A stretch of 64,000 nt of DNA from an uncultured Mailhella sp. (GTDB lineage Bacteria; Desulfobacterota; Desulfovibrionia; Desulfovibrionales; Desulfovibrionaceae), in NCBI GenBank assembly GCA_944323575.1, contig CALUTB010000001.1:1-64000 (forward strand). Direction: 5' to 3'. The position numbers were made by a program, and so were the translations under genes. Positions within the stretch are counted from its first letter, which is position 1, and each line of letters opens with the position of its first letter. The notes beneath the pieces were generated by a model. The model was given only the letters and a program-made list of their open reading frames with translations. It did not search any database and had not been told where the DNA came from. Shown here piece by piece: positions 9,032-17,969 of this stretch.

Positions 9032-10407
9032 GTGACATATCCCATATTCTCGTCATCGATGACGAAAAAAACTATCTTATCGTCATGGAAGCGCTGCTCA
9101 AGGACACCGGTTATGAAGTCACGGCCCTCAATGATCCTGAAATGGCCCTGCATTTCCTGGATGAATCAGAAGTGGACGTCGTCATTACCGACATGAAAAT
9201 GCCGAAGCTTACCGGCAAGGAGGTCCTGCAGCGCATCAAGAAATCCTGGCCCGATCTGCCGGTACTCATCATGACGGCCTTCGGCAGTATCGAAAACGCC
9301 GTGGAAGCCATGCGTTACGGCGCATTCGACTACATCACAAAACCCTTTGCCAACGATGAGCTGCTGCTTTCCGTGCACAATGCCGTGGAACTGTCCAAGG
9401 CCCACCGTCAGTACAAACTGTTGCAGGAATCGCTGGAAGAGCGGTATCGCACCCACCACATCATAGGCAAGTCCAAGGCCATACGGAATACGCTCTCCAT
9501 CGTGGATCGGGTGGCCGTCAGCCGCTCCACCGTTCTCATCACCGGCGAATCAGGGACGGGCAAGGAACTCGTGGCCAGAGCCATACACTTCAGCTCTCCA
9601 CGGAAGGAAGGCCCCTTCATCTCAGTCAACTGCATGGCCTTTAATTCCGGCGTTCTGGAAAGCGAACTCTTCGGTCATGAAAAGGGTTCCTTCACCGGCG
9701 CCGTGGCCACGCGCCGGGGACGGTTCGAACAGGCCGATCACGGCACGCTGTTTCTGGACGAAGTCGGCGAACTCAGCATGGACCTTCAGGTCAAGCTGCT
9801 CCGCGTGCTTCAGGAGCGCGTCTTCGAGCGGGTCGGCGGAACAGAACCCATAAACGTGGACATCCGGGTCGTAGCCGCAACCAATCGCGACCTTTCCAAA
9901 ATGGTGGAGGAAGGCACCTTCCGTGAAGATCTCTTTTACCGCCTCAACGTCGTACAGATACACATTCCACCGCTCAGGGAGCGCAGAGAAGACATTCCTC
10001 TGCTCATCGCCCACTTCACGGAGAAAATAGCCGAAGACAACGGTATTCCTGCAAAAAGCTTCAGTCCCGAAGCCCAGAACTATCTGACGGGCTATGAATG
10101 GCCGGGAAACATCCGTCAGCTGCAGAACGTTCTTGAGGGATGCATGGTCATGGTTCCCGGTCCCGTCATCGGCGTCGACGATCTGCCCCCGGAAATACGC
10201 GGCGAAGAGTCACAGTTCAAAAGCGCCGTAGATCTTCTGCCCGTGGAACTTAATCTTGCCGATACTCTGGACAAGATCGAAGCCGCTCTCATCAAGCGGG
10301 CGCTGGTCCGGGCCGACTTCGTTCAGGCTCATGCCGCCGAACTGCTCGGCATCTCCCGCAGTCTCATGCAGTACAAGCTGAAAAAATACAACATCACGGG
10401 ACATTGA
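9028..10407 (+). CDS. Sigma-54-dependent response regulator (NtrC/AtoC/ZraR type)
   Basis: A 459-residue enhancer-binding protein with three domains. The receiver (about 1-120) has phospho-acceptor Asp55 in TDMKMP and the TKPF lysine. The AAA+ sigma-54 interaction domain (about 140-375) has Walker A GESGTGKE and Walker B TLFLDEVGEL. A C-terminal Fis-type helix-turn-helix contains AAELLGISRSLMQYKLKK. The loop that contacts sigma-54 reads GSFTGA rather than the consensus GAFTGA. It is encoded with the kinase upstream. Targets are not evident nearby and I did not find a convincing -24/-12 promoter next to the pair. Confidence 0.96.
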   Translation: MSDISHILVIDDEKNYLIVMEALLKDTGYEVTALNDPEMALHFLDESEVDVVITDMKMPKLTGKEVLQRIKKSWPDLPVLIMTAFGSIENAVEAMRYGAFDYITKPFANDELLLSVHNAVELSKAHRQYKLLQESLEERYRTHHIIGKSKAIRNTLSIVDRVAVSRSTVLITGESGTGKELVARAIHFSSPRKEGPFISVNCMAFNSGVLESELFGHEKGSFTGAVATRRGRFEQADHGTLFLDEVGELSMDLQVKLLRVLQERVFERVGGTEPINVDIRVVAATNRDLSKMVEEGTFREDLFYRLNVVQIHIPPLRERREDIPLLIAHFTEKIAEDNGIPAKSFSPEAQNYLTGYEWPGNIRQLQNVLEGCMVMVPGPVIGVDDLPPEIRGEESQFKSAVDLLPVELNLADTLDKIEAALIKRALVRADFVQAHAAELLGISRSLMQYKLKKYNITGH

Positions 10408-10487
10408 TTCCAAAACAAAACAATGTCCCGTACAGTGCTTCTTCCGGACTCCATCTTCCAGCCGGAAGCGCCGTATCCGGTCAATGC

Positions 10488-10518
10488 AGGGCGGGGCCTT
10501 CAGGCATTCCGCCCTTTT
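10488..10518 (+). terminator. Terminator of the two-component operon
   Basis: AGGGCGG/CCGCCCT stem with a 14-nt loop followed by TTT, about 80 nt after the regulator stop codon. Confidence 0.6.
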
Positions 10519-10805
10519 CATCTCATGCCCGGACACACTTCCTGTGCCTTGTTTTTTTTTCAAAAAACATCTCTACAGACCACGCTCACTCCCAGACGAA
10601 GTGTCCTCTCCGAATGCCTTTTCCGGAAAGGACGCATCGCCTCCTTGAGAGAACAACGGTTTCTCCCGCAAAGAAAAATATCTCCAGACTCTTCCGAAGA
10701 CTCCCAATTTCCGTACGATCAATGCGTTTTATAAAATAAAAAAAATAAATAAATTCAGATTATTATTTTTCAATCAGACCTGCACATTCCGTTTTTTTTC
10801 AAAAC

Positions 10806-10821
10806 TGTTTCACGTGAAACG
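10806..10821. promoter_or_regulatory. parS: parS centromere site 1
   Basis: TGTTTCACGTGAAACG matches the near-universal bacterial parS (TGTTTCACGTGAAACA) at 15 of 16 positions. The only change is the last base. ParB nucleates here and loads as a CTP clamp. Confidence 0.95.
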
Positions 10822-10842
10822 CAGCATCTGCCGCCGTGGGGA

Positions 10843-10858
10843 TGTTTCACGTGAAACA
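10843..10858. promoter_or_regulatory. parS: parS centromere site 2
   Basis: TGTTTCACGTGAAACA, a perfect 16-bp palindrome identical to consensus parS. It begins 37 bp after the start of site 1, immediately upstream of parA. Confidence 0.98.
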
Positions 10859-10920
10859 CTCTTGCTTTTCCCTACCCCTGCGTTTATGAAAGAAGGGACA
10901 TCGGCAAAGGAGCTTTAATT

Positions 10921-11691
10921 TTGGCCAGAATCATCGCTGTCGCCAATCAGAAAGGCGGCGTTGGAAAAACCACCACGTCGGTCAATCTCTCCGCCTCTCT
11001 GGCGATTATGGAAAATCGTGTCCTGCTTGTGGACTGCGATCCGCAGGCAAATTCCACCAGTTCTCTGGGGTTCGACCAGCAGAATCTTCCGCGAAATCTC
11101 TATACCGCTCTCTGCGGAACGTCCGCGCTGGAAGAAACTCTGCTGCCTACAGCCACGCCCTATCTCTCACTGCTTCCTTCTTCCACCGATCTGGTAGGCA
11201 TCGAAATCGAACTGGTGGACAAAATGGCACGGGAGTTTTATCTGGCCGATCTGCTCGGTCATATTGCAGACAACTACGACTATATCATCATCGACTGCCC
11301 TCCTTCGCTGGGACTCATCACCATCAACACTCTGTGCGCCGCTCACGAAATCCTCATTCCCCTGCAATGTGAATTCTTTGCGCTGGAAGGCATCGTCAAG
11401 TTGCTCCATACCTATGAACAGGTTCGCAAACGTTTGAACAGAGAACTGCAGATTCTCGGTGTTCTGCTCACGATGTATGATTCCCGCAACAAGCTGGCTC
11501 GACAGGTCAGGGCCGAGGCGGAACGCTGCTTTCCCAAGCATATGTTCAAAACCGTCATTCCCAGAAACGTCCGCCTTTCAGAAGCCCCAAGTCACGGAAA
11601 GTCCATTCTGCACTACGACATCAAATCCAAAGGCGCGGAAGCCTATCTGGAACTGGCCCGCGAAGTCGTTCATAAGACGGCCCAGCCCTGA
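10921..11691 (+). CDS. parA: Chromosome partitioning ATPase ParA (Soj)
   Basis: A 256-residue MinD/ParA-family ATPase that drives segregation of ParB-bound origins. The deviant Walker A NQKGGVGKTTTSVNL is at residues 9-23, Walker A' is VLLVDCDPQANST and Walker B is IIDCPPSLG. The start is TTG, chosen because AAAGGAG lies 8 nt upstream and the product then starts with the family's usual ARIIAVANQKGG. It has no long N-terminal helix-turn-helix extension, so it is chromosomal-type ParA. parS sites lie just upstream and parB follows. Confidence 0.97.
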   Translation: MARIIAVANQKGGVGKTTTSVNLSASLAIMENRVLLVDCDPQANSTSSLGFDQQNLPRNLYTALCGTSALEETLLPTATPYLSLLPSSTDLVGIEIELVDKMAREFYLADLLGHIADNYDYIIIDCPPSLGLITINTLCAAHEILIPLQCEFFALEGIVKLLHTYEQVRKRLNRELQILGVLLTMYDSRNKLARQVRAEAERCFPKHMFKTVIPRNVRLSEAPSHGKSILHYDIKSKGAEAYLELAREVVHKTAQP

Positions 11692-11810
11692 TTCTGTTGA
11701 TCGAAACAGCCCCTCTCCGTCGTTTTCGGACAGAGATCACCGCCCTTTCAACAAAAACTTTTCCTTTACGTCCATGTCCACAGCAAGAGCCGTCAGGCTC
11801 GGGAGGCCCC

Positions 11811-12719
11811 ATGAACATTCCTGAACGCGGACTCGGCCGAGGCCTCAGTTCCCTGCTCAGTTCCGCTTCGGAAAGCGGCAATGAAGAAACCAGAAAACTT
11901 GCGCTGACACAGCTCGTGCCCGGCAAGCATCAACCCAGAAAGATTTTTGAAAACGCCGCTCTTGAAGAACTGGCGGTATCCATAAAAAATCAGGGCGTCA
12001 TACAGCCCCTTCTGGTTCGCCTGCTTCCCGGCATGCCTCAGCGCTATGAGATCGTAGCCGGTGAACGACGCTGGCGCGCCGCACGTATGGCAGGATTGAC
12101 GGAAGTGCCCGTCATCGTAGCGGAATATACCGACAAGGAAGCCATGACCGTTGCTCTGGTGGAAAATCTTCAAAGGGAAGATCTCAATCCTCTGGAAGAA
12201 GCCGAGGCTCTTCAGGTCCTGCGGGAAACCTATGCTCTCAGTCAGGAGGAACTGGCGGAACAGCTTGGTAAAAGTCGCTCCGCCGTGGCAAATGCTCTGC
12301 GCCTGCTTCAGCTTTCCCCTTCCATGCAGGATGGACTAGCCAAGGGTGACATCAGTGCCGGCCATGCCCGCGCTCTTCTTGCCGTAAGCGACGGAACGCT
12401 GAGAGCCGGTCTCTATGCCGCCATTTTAGAACATCATCTCTCCGTGCGCGAGGCCGAAACCGCGGCAGACACATGCAAACGTACCGGCAGACTCCCGGAA
12501 AAACTCCTTCCCGGAGACCACAAAGCCTCCGCTCCGCGTCCGGCCCGTGCCCCGAAACCTCAGATCATCAAGGATCTGCAGGCTCTTCTCCGGCAGAACA
12601 GCGGAACCCGTGCCACCATCAGCGGCGATGAACAGCAGGGACGAGTTCAGATTCCCTATGCAAGTCCCGAGGAATTGAAGCATATTCTTGAGCTGCTCGG
12701 TATGCACAAGGAGCAGTAA
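11811..12719 (+). CDS. parB: Chromosome partitioning protein ParB (Spo0J)
   Basis: A 302-residue ParB CTPase clamp that binds parS. The N-terminus has the GLGRGLSSLL Soj-interaction motif. The CTP-binding box GERRWRA is at residues 84-90, followed by ENLQREDLNPLEEAEA and the helix-turn-helix (LAEQLGKSRSAVANALRLL). A C-terminal dimerisation region ends at KEQ. The start ATG has GGGAGG upstream, and the 38 codons before it in the open frame look non-coding. It lies 119 nt after parA and ends the operon. Confidence 0.97.
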   Translation: MNIPERGLGRGLSSLLSSASESGNEETRKLALTQLVPGKHQPRKIFENAALEELAVSIKNQGVIQPLLVRLLPGMPQRYEIVAGERRWRAARMAGLTEVPVIVAEYTDKEAMTVALVENLQREDLNPLEEAEALQVLRETYALSQEELAEQLGKSRSAVANALRLLQLSPSMQDGLAKGDISAGHARALLAVSDGTLRAGLYAAILEHHLSVREAETAADTCKRTGRLPEKLLPGDHKASAPRPARAPKPQIIKDLQALLRQNSGTRATISGDEQQGRVQIPYASPEELKHILELLGMHKEQ

Positions 12720-12737
12720 TTCTCCTGAACGGATATG

Positions 12738-12781
12738 AACAGAAGCAGGCGTCGATCTTCCGATCGGCGCCTGCTTCTGTT
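12738..12781. terminator. Hairpin between parB and the convergent MATE gene
   Basis: Long inverted repeat AACAGAAGCAGGCG/CGCCTGCTTCTGTT. It has no real T run on either strand, so it may act as a bidirectional block or mRNA end-protecting structure rather than a classical terminator. Confidence 0.6.
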
Positions 12782-12916
12782 ACCTGCAAAGCTTACTCGG
12801 AAAAAGTATATTTCTGCCGTAGGGTGAGCGGCGTAGTAGAGCTCTTGGCGAAGTCACGACGGAAGCCCCTTCGCCGCATCGTTTCAGGCTGCCGGAAAGT
12901 TCTCAATCGTTACTTC

Positions 12917-14254
12917 TCATCGGGGGCCTTTTTGCCATGTACCTCTCAGACAGAAGACGACTCCGCAGAGGGCCGGGAAAAGCGGAGCGAGCGCCTGCCC
13001 GGCGTACCATCCCGCATAGCCCATGCCGAACGTTTCTGCGAGCAGAAAGGAAAGCAGCAGTCTGACCAGCAGTGCCTCGATGACGGCGTTGAAGAATGCG
13101 AAGACGGGATGCCCCGTGCCTATGGCAAAGGAGTCGAATACGTACATGGTGATGTAGAAGAGGCTGTTCAGCGAGCAGCACCAGCGAAGGTACTGTACGC
13201 CGATATCGGCAGCCGAAGAAGCGGAGGTCAGAAAGAGCGACATGATCGGCTCCGCCGCCGCTTGCACGGGCAGCACAAAAGCCGCGGTCACGGCAATGTT
13301 CAGCTTCAGCGCCGTTCGAACGATGTTCCGTACCCTTTCCGTATTGCCGACGGCAAGGTTCTGAGATGTCATGACCGTGACGGCCTGCCCTATGCCCCAG
13401 CACGGCATCCCCGCCAATGTATTGATCTTCAGGCCTATACCCGTTGCCGCCGCCACTGCGGTGCCGTAGTCGTTCAGCATGGCGGTCATGATAAGAAAAG
13501 AAACATTGATTACCGTTGTCTGCGCCGATACGGGTAGTCCCGTGCGCAGGATGACAATGGAGAATTCCTTCAGATTGCTGAAAGAGAAGGTCGGCAGAAG
13601 TTTTCCGGTTTTCAGCAGGAGCAGGGAAACGGCGAACGCTCCGGCCTGCGCCAGAACCGTTGCCTCTGCAGCCCCTGTCGTTGATCTGCCGAGAAGCCCC
13701 ACAAAAACCAGATCTAAAACGATGTTGAGTACGACCGAAAAGAAAACCAGAAGCAACGGCAGGACGGAGTTCCCCAGTGCACGCAGCACGGCGCATACCG
13801 TATGAAGACCGAAGACGAAAACAGTGCCCGCACAGAGAATGCGCGTGTATTCCAGCGTTGCCGCATGGATGACCGAGGGAACGCCGAGCAGGGAAACGGC
13901 CGCTTCACTGAAAGCCAGTCCGACGGCGGTTACGGCGGCGGAAAGCAGTACGGCGAGGCCGCACAGAGCCGAGACGGCTCCCTGTTGCGCCGCTTTGTCT
14001 CCGCAGGCGGCACAGGAGCCGATCAGCACCGCGCCGCCGCTCCCGAAGCCCATGCAGAAGGAAGCGATGAGAAAGGCCAGCGTACTGCCGTTGCTGACGG
14101 CGGCAACGCCCTCCTCGCCTGCAAAGCGGCTGACGATCAGCATATCCGCCGCGCCATAACCAGTTTGAAGAACGTAGGTCAACATCAGAGGAAAAGCGAA
14201 GCGGAACATCTGACTCGCTATGGGGCCTTTTGTCATGTCGTATTGTATGTTCAT
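12917..14254 (-). CDS. MATE family multidrug efflux transporter
   Basis: A 445-residue polytopic protein with about 12 hydrophobic segments, of the MATE (DinF/NorM-like) exporter family. These proteins exchange Na+ or H+ for cationic drugs. MTKGPIASQMFRFAFPLML is the typical MATE N-terminus, followed by the ADMLIVSRFAG block. The start at MNIQYDMTKG is preferred over a 24-codon longer frame, but no strong Shine-Dalgarno is visible for either. The substrate is unknown. It is convergent with parB, and a terminator separates it from rsmB upstream. Confidence 0.93.
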   Translation of the reverse strand: MNIQYDMTKGPIASQMFRFAFPLMLTYVLQTGYGAADMLIVSRFAGEEGVAAVSNGSTLAFLIASFCMGFGSGGAVLIGSCAACGDKAAQQGAVSALCGLAVLLSAAVTAVGLAFSEAAVSLLGVPSVIHAATLEYTRILCAGTVFVFGLHTVCAVLRALGNSVLPLLLVFFSVVLNIVLDLVFVGLLGRSTTGAAEATVLAQAGAFAVSLLLLKTGKLLPTFSFSNLKEFSIVILRTGLPVSAQTTVINVSFLIMTAMLNDYGTAVAAATGIGLKINTLAGMPCWGIGQAVTVMTSQNLAVGNTERVRNIVRTALKLNIAVTAAFVLPVQAAAEPIMSLFLTSASSAADIGVQYLRWCCSLNSLFYITMYVFDSFAIGTGHPVFAFFNAVIEALLVRLLLSFLLAETFGMGYAGWYAGQALAPLFPALCGVVFCLRGTWQKGPR

Positions 14255-14595
14255 TTTTCTGCCCGTAAAAAGAAGGAAGGCTCGCAGCGCGGCCTTCCGT
14301 GAAGGTTTTTCACTCAAGAAAAACAACGGCCGCGTGACAAGGCGCGGCCGACAGGCAGAAACAGGTTTCTTTGACGGTGCTTAATGTCTGCAGGATGACC
14401 GCTGACACGTCGGTACCGCCAAGAAACGTCGTATTCGATGATGAAAAAGCCGTCAGGCTTTCTTCTGCTCCGGTCAGCGCCTCATCGTGGAGAAGCCGGA
14501 GCGGCAACAAGGCCCAATTTCATGTATCCGCCTTTATGAATAACCGTTTGCCCCGGCTCGAGCCTGGGCGGCACGGAGCGCCGGGTGTCTTCTCC
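14255..14595. other. 341-nt region between rsmB and the MATE gene
   Basis: It contains the rsmB terminator near its left end. On the minus strand a weak TTG-initiated frame of 66 codons spans 14310-14510 and runs through the terminator stem. A short ATG frame with AAAGGCGG upstream starts near 14522 and ends after 13 codons. I recognise no family in either and see no structured RNA. Confidence 0.5.
14313..14350 (-). terminator. Rho-independent terminator on the minus strand after rsmB
   Basis: Perfect 8-bp stem CGGCCGCG/CGCGGCCG. Read on the minus strand it is followed by a T-rich GTTGTTTTTCTT tail. It ends the fmt-rsmB transcription unit. Confidence 0.75.
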
Positions 14596-15981
14596 TCAGG
14601 CCTGCCTGCGGAGAATGGCCAGAAACAACGCATCCTGTCCCGGGAAAACGGGAAGGAACATTCTTTCTTCCTCAAGGCGACAGGTGTCTCCCTGCCTCTC
14701 AAGAAAGTGCGCCATCTGCTTTTCGTTTTCTTCCCTGTTCAATGCACAGGTCACGTAGAAAAGAGCTCCGCCGGGGAGAAGATTTGTCCAGGCATGGTCG
14801 AGAATGTCTCTCTGCGTTCGGACGACTTCGGACAGCCTTTCGGGAGAAAGGCGCAGTCGAAGCTCGGCGTTTCTTGCGAGCGTTCCTGTGCCGCTGCATG
14901 GAACATCCAATAATATCAATGGGAAAGATTCATCAATTTCCTGTGCCGGGCCAGAGTGCAGCCGCGGCCACGACAGACCGAGACGCAACAGGGAGGACTT
15001 GAGTTCTTCCAGCCGGAAGGCGGCCGGTTCACTGGCCAGCTCCACCTTGACACCTTTTTCCAGAAGGGCCGTAGTTTTGCCTCCTCGCCCGCAGCAGGCG
15101 TCCCACAGGGGCGCAGACGCAAGCTCGGGATGCTTGAGAATCCACGAGACCAGATATTCGGTCACCAGCTGGGAGGAGGCTCCCTGACGGCTGAGATTCC
15201 CCTGCTTTTCAAACGCTTCCAGAAGACTCTGTTCTTTGCTTCTGCTTTCCTTGTCGCGGCTTATACCCCAGGCGGAAAATCCGTTCTGGCCCACGGCCGC
15301 ATAGCCGCGGTCGGTCCAGTGCCCGACAAGCATTTCTCCCCAGGCTCTGGACATATTCGCCCTCCAGCACGGAGCCGGATGCGCCAGCGTACCTGCGGCG
15401 AAGCGGCAGGCCTGCTCTTTTCCGTACTGTTCCGACCATATGCGGGTCAGCCATACGGGAAGAGAGGCGGCTTCAGCTATTCCATCCGCATCAAGGGCAG
15501 CGTTTTTCAGCTGCTCTTCCCGGTGACGCACGGCCTGAAGCAATGCATCCTTTTCCCGGTCGACGGAGCGCAGAACACCGTTGACGAGTCCTCCTATGCC
15601 CTGCCCGAATCTGCACCGGGCCAGACCGACCAGTTCGCTTACCGTGGCCCGGGCGGGGATGCCGTCCATGAAAAGAATTTCGTAGACGCCGAGTCGGAGC
15701 ATCATGCGAACCTGTGCCGACAGCGCGTCCGGCTTCTTCAGCCGTCCGGCAAGCGCGGCGTCCAGCACCGCGTGCCGACGAAGCACGCCGTACACCAGCT
15801 CGGAAAGAAGCGCCGTATCACGGCTGTCCAGCATACGGGCTGAGGCGCAGCGCGAAAGCATCACCGGCAGGGGCGTGGCGTCTTCAGGATGGCGGAAGAG
15901 CTGATTCAATAGTTCCAGCGCCCCCTTCCGGGCTCCGGAAACAGACAGATTCTGAGGCGTTTTTTTATTTTTTTCGACCAT
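14596..15981 (-). CDS. rsmB: 16S rRNA (cytosine967-C5)-methyltransferase RsmB
   Basis: A 461-residue SAM-dependent rRNA methyltransferase. The N-terminal NusB-like RNA-binding domain covers roughly residues 15-150 (LSELVYGVLRR, VNGVLR). The C-terminal Rossmann methyltransferase has motif I LWDACCGRGGKTT. It also has the two RNA m5C cysteines, in LLDVPCSGTGTLARN (motif IV) and FYVTCALNREENE (motif VI). I chose the ATG giving MVEKNKKTPQN. A GTG 58 codons upstream is open but its extension has no family similarity. It lies downstream of fmt, a common pairing. Confidence 0.94.
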   Translation of the reverse strand: MVEKNKKTPQNLSVSGARKGALELLNQLFRHPEDATPLPVMLSRCASARMLDSRDTALLSELVYGVLRRHAVLDAALAGRLKKPDALSAQVRMMLRLGVYEILFMDGIPARATVSELVGLARCRFGQGIGGLVNGVLRSVDREKDALLQAVRHREEQLKNAALDADGIAEAASLPVWLTRIWSEQYGKEQACRFAAGTLAHPAPCWRANMSRAWGEMLVGHWTDRGYAAVGQNGFSAWGISRDKESRSKEQSLLEAFEKQGNLSRQGASSQLVTEYLVSWILKHPELASAPLWDACCGRGGKTTALLEKGVKVELASEPAAFRLEELKSSLLRLGLSWPRLHSGPAQEIDESFPLILLDVPCSGTGTLARNAELRLRLSPERLSEVVRTQRDILDHAWTNLLPGGALFYVTCALNREENEKQMAHFLERQGDTCRLEEERMFLPVFPGQDALFLAILRRQA

Positions 15982-16159
15982 TGGTTCACGATTTTGTTTT
16001 TCGTGTCTTAGAATGGATTCTCGAGCGTTTATGCTTTTTTTTTCAGAAAAATGCAGTGTACTTGGTCGTGTTCCTGCTTTCCGGCGGCATCTCGACATGA
16101 GAGAACGGCGCACGGCTTTTCCCTTATGCGCCCCGCACCTTCCCCTCCTCGACACTACC

Positions 16160-17137
16160 CTACTCCACCTTTCCGGTCAGCTTGCCGTAGGGTTCAGGCA
16201 AATCGCGCAGACGTCCGTTGCGAAAGTCGGTTGCACTCATGGTGGACTTTCCCGCCGGGCGAAGACGGGTAATCCGGTAGGTGCCCGATCCGCAGGCGAC
16301 CAGCAGCGCGTCGCCGTCCATGCCGACCAGCGTTCCCGGTTCGGCATTCGTGGTCGTTTCCACGGCCTGTCCCGGTTCAAGGCGGAGCGTCACGGCCTCC
16401 CGACCTTCGATGTTCAGCACGGTCCTGGCTCCGGGCGCAGGCGTGAGCCCGCGTATGATGTTGTGGATGGTACGGGCGTCCTTCGTCCAGTCGATGTATT
16501 CCTCCTCCACGGTGATCTTGGCGGCGTGTGTAACCAGATCCTCGTTCTGACGGACAAAGGCCGCTCTGCCTTCGGCGATCATGCCGAGCGCGCCGACCAT
16601 GAGCTTCGCCCCGTGTTCGGCCAGCGTATCGAACAGCGTGCCGGCCGTATCGTCCGGCTCTATGCTCACGGCCTGCTGCAGAAGCATGGGACCGGAATCA
16701 AGACCGGCTTCCATTTTCATGATGGTCACTCCGGAAATAGTGTCGCCGTTCATGACCGCCCGCTGTATGGGAGCCGCTCCCCGGTACTGGGGCAGGAGAG
16801 AGCCGTGGACGTTGTACGGTCCCATGGTGGGAATGTCGAGAACGCGCTGCGGCAGCAGAAGACCGTAAGCCGCCACCACAAGCACGTCCGGGTGCAGATC
16901 GGCCAGTGCCTGCACGTCGGCGTCATCACGGAAGTTGCGCGGCTGATGTACGGGCAGGCCCAGTTCCAAAGCCAGTTCCTTGGTGGCGGAAGCCTTCAGC
17001 TTCTTTCCCCGTCCTGCGGGCCGGTCGGGCTGTGTGTAGACGGCCACGACCTCGCCGCCTTCCCAGGCGGCTACAGCCTTGAGAACCACCGCCGCAAAAT
17101 CCGGCGTGCCCATGAATACGATGCGCAGTTTCGACAT
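16160..17137 (-). CDS. fmt: Methionyl-tRNA formyltransferase
   Basis: Formylates the initiator Met-tRNA with 10-formyl-THF. The 325-residue, normal-length product has the N-terminal formyltransferase domain with MGTPDFAA and the signature NVHGSLLPQYRGAAPIQ, which holds the catalytic Asn and His. The catalytic aspartate region reads AGLDSGPMLL, and the C-terminal OB-like domain begins near residue 205. It lies with def in the same direction, so formylation and deformylation genes are neighbours, but a terminator between them means fmt needs its own promoter. folD, which makes its cofactor, is further along at 32.8-33.6 kb. Confidence 0.97.
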   Translation of the reverse strand: MSKLRIVFMGTPDFAAVVLKAVAAWEGGEVVAVYTQPDRPAGRGKKLKASATKELALELGLPVHQPRNFRDDADVQALADLHPDVLVVAAYGLLLPQRVLDIPTMGPYNVHGSLLPQYRGAAPIQRAVMNGDTISGVTIMKMEAGLDSGPMLLQQAVSIEPDDTAGTLFDTLAEHGAKLMVGALGMIAEGRAAFVRQNEDLVTHAAKITVEEEYIDWTKDARTIHNIIRGLTPAPGARTVLNIEGREAVTLRLEPGQAVETTTNAEPGTLVGMDGDALLVACGSGTYRITRLRPAGKSTMSATDFRNGRLRDLPEPYGKLTGKVE

Positions 17138-17452
17138 GACAGCTCCATTGGAGAAAAAAGGCGGGCCTGCGCCCCCTTCTGATGGTGTGACATCCGCCCG
17201 GCACTCCGGAAAGTCGGGCTTTCCGATGCCGATGTTTCGGACACTGTACGGTCTATCGTTTACCTCGTCCAGCCTTCCGTGGAACGGCGCTCCGCTCAGG
17301 GAACTCTTAAGGCAGCTTGAGCGGAGAGATGTCGCTCGCTGCTCCGGGAGCGGTTACGATCTCCCCCCGGTCTCAGTACCTGCGGCGGCTTTGCAGACAA
17401 GAAAAGGCCCGGGATCGTACCCGGGCCTTTTCGGTGGATGACAGGGAAGAGA
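17138..17452. other. 315-nt region between def and fmt
   Basis: It holds the def terminator at its right end and should contain the fmt promoter. I see no tRNA, 4.5S RNA or riboswitch signature and no credible ORF. Several GC-rich imperfect inverted repeats are present, without clear function. Confidence 0.6.
17401..17432. terminator. Bidirectional terminator after def
   Basis: Perfect 13-bp stem GAAAAGGCCCGGG/CCCGGGCCTTTTC with a 6-nt loop. T tails exist in both orientations. It lies 20 nt after the def stop on the minus strand. Confidence 0.85.
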
Positions 17453-17965
17453 CTATCTTCTGCCCTTTCTCATCTTCTTGTCATAGAGAGAACGCTTGAG
17501 ATAGCTGATGTGATCGATGAACAGCTTGCCGTCGAGGTGATCGGTTTCGTGCTGCATGCAGGCGCCGTAGTAGCCTTCGCCTTCGATATGGACGGGGTTG
17601 CCGTCGAGATCAAGGGCATCGAGAGCCACACGGCGGGGACGCTTCACCTTGGCGCGAAGCTCGGGCACGGAAAGACAGCCTTCATTTTCTTCATGGCCTT
17701 TCGGATCGAGTACGGTAATCACGGGATTTACGAACACTCTGAATTCCTGAGGCAGGTCGGGGTCGTTCTTTTCCTGGGACACGTCAATGATCACCACGCG
17801 CTTGAGCACGCCGATCTGCGGCGCGGCAATGCCCACGCCGCCCACGGTAGTGAGGGTGTCGAGCATATCTTTGGCAAGGGCGCGGATGTCGTCGTTGATC
17901 TCGGCCACAGGTTCGCTGACCTTGGCGAGAAGCGGATCGGGATACTGAAGAACGGGACGAAGCAT
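17453..17965 (-). CDS. def: Peptide deformylase
   Basis: Removes the formyl group from nascent proteins. The 170-residue product has all three metal/active-site motifs: GVGIAAPQ (43-50), EGCLS with metal ligand Cys97, and QHETDHLDG with His139, Glu140 and His143. The start ATG has GGAG 7 nt upstream and lies 4 nt after the aspS stop, so the two are likely translated from one message. A longer open frame overlapping aspS is not credible. Confidence 0.97.
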   Translation of the reverse strand: MLRPVLQYPDPLLAKVSEPVAEINDDIRALAKDMLDTLTTVGGVGIAAPQIGVLKRVVIIDVSQEKNDPDLPQEFRVFVNPVITVLDPKGHEENEGCLSVPELRAKVKRPRRVALDALDLDGNPVHIEGEGYYGACMQHETDHLDGKLFIDHISYLKRSLYDKKMRKGRR

Positions 17966-17969
17966 AGGC

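Larger units (their letters stand above)
10408..10920. other. 513-nt intergenic region with parS sites and an AT-rich tract
   Basis: It holds a terminator for the two-component operon near its start, a strongly AT-rich stretch at about 10728-10790, two parS sites, and the ribosome binding site of parA. Two overlapping open frames of just over 100 codons cross its first half, but they have no recognisable family or Shine-Dalgarno and I take them as chance. Confidence 0.7.

Noticed and set aside
10404-10739. Two overlapping frames of just over 100 codons between the response regulator and parA
   Set aside because: No Shine-Dalgarno, no recognisable domain, and they cross the terminator and an AT-rich region.
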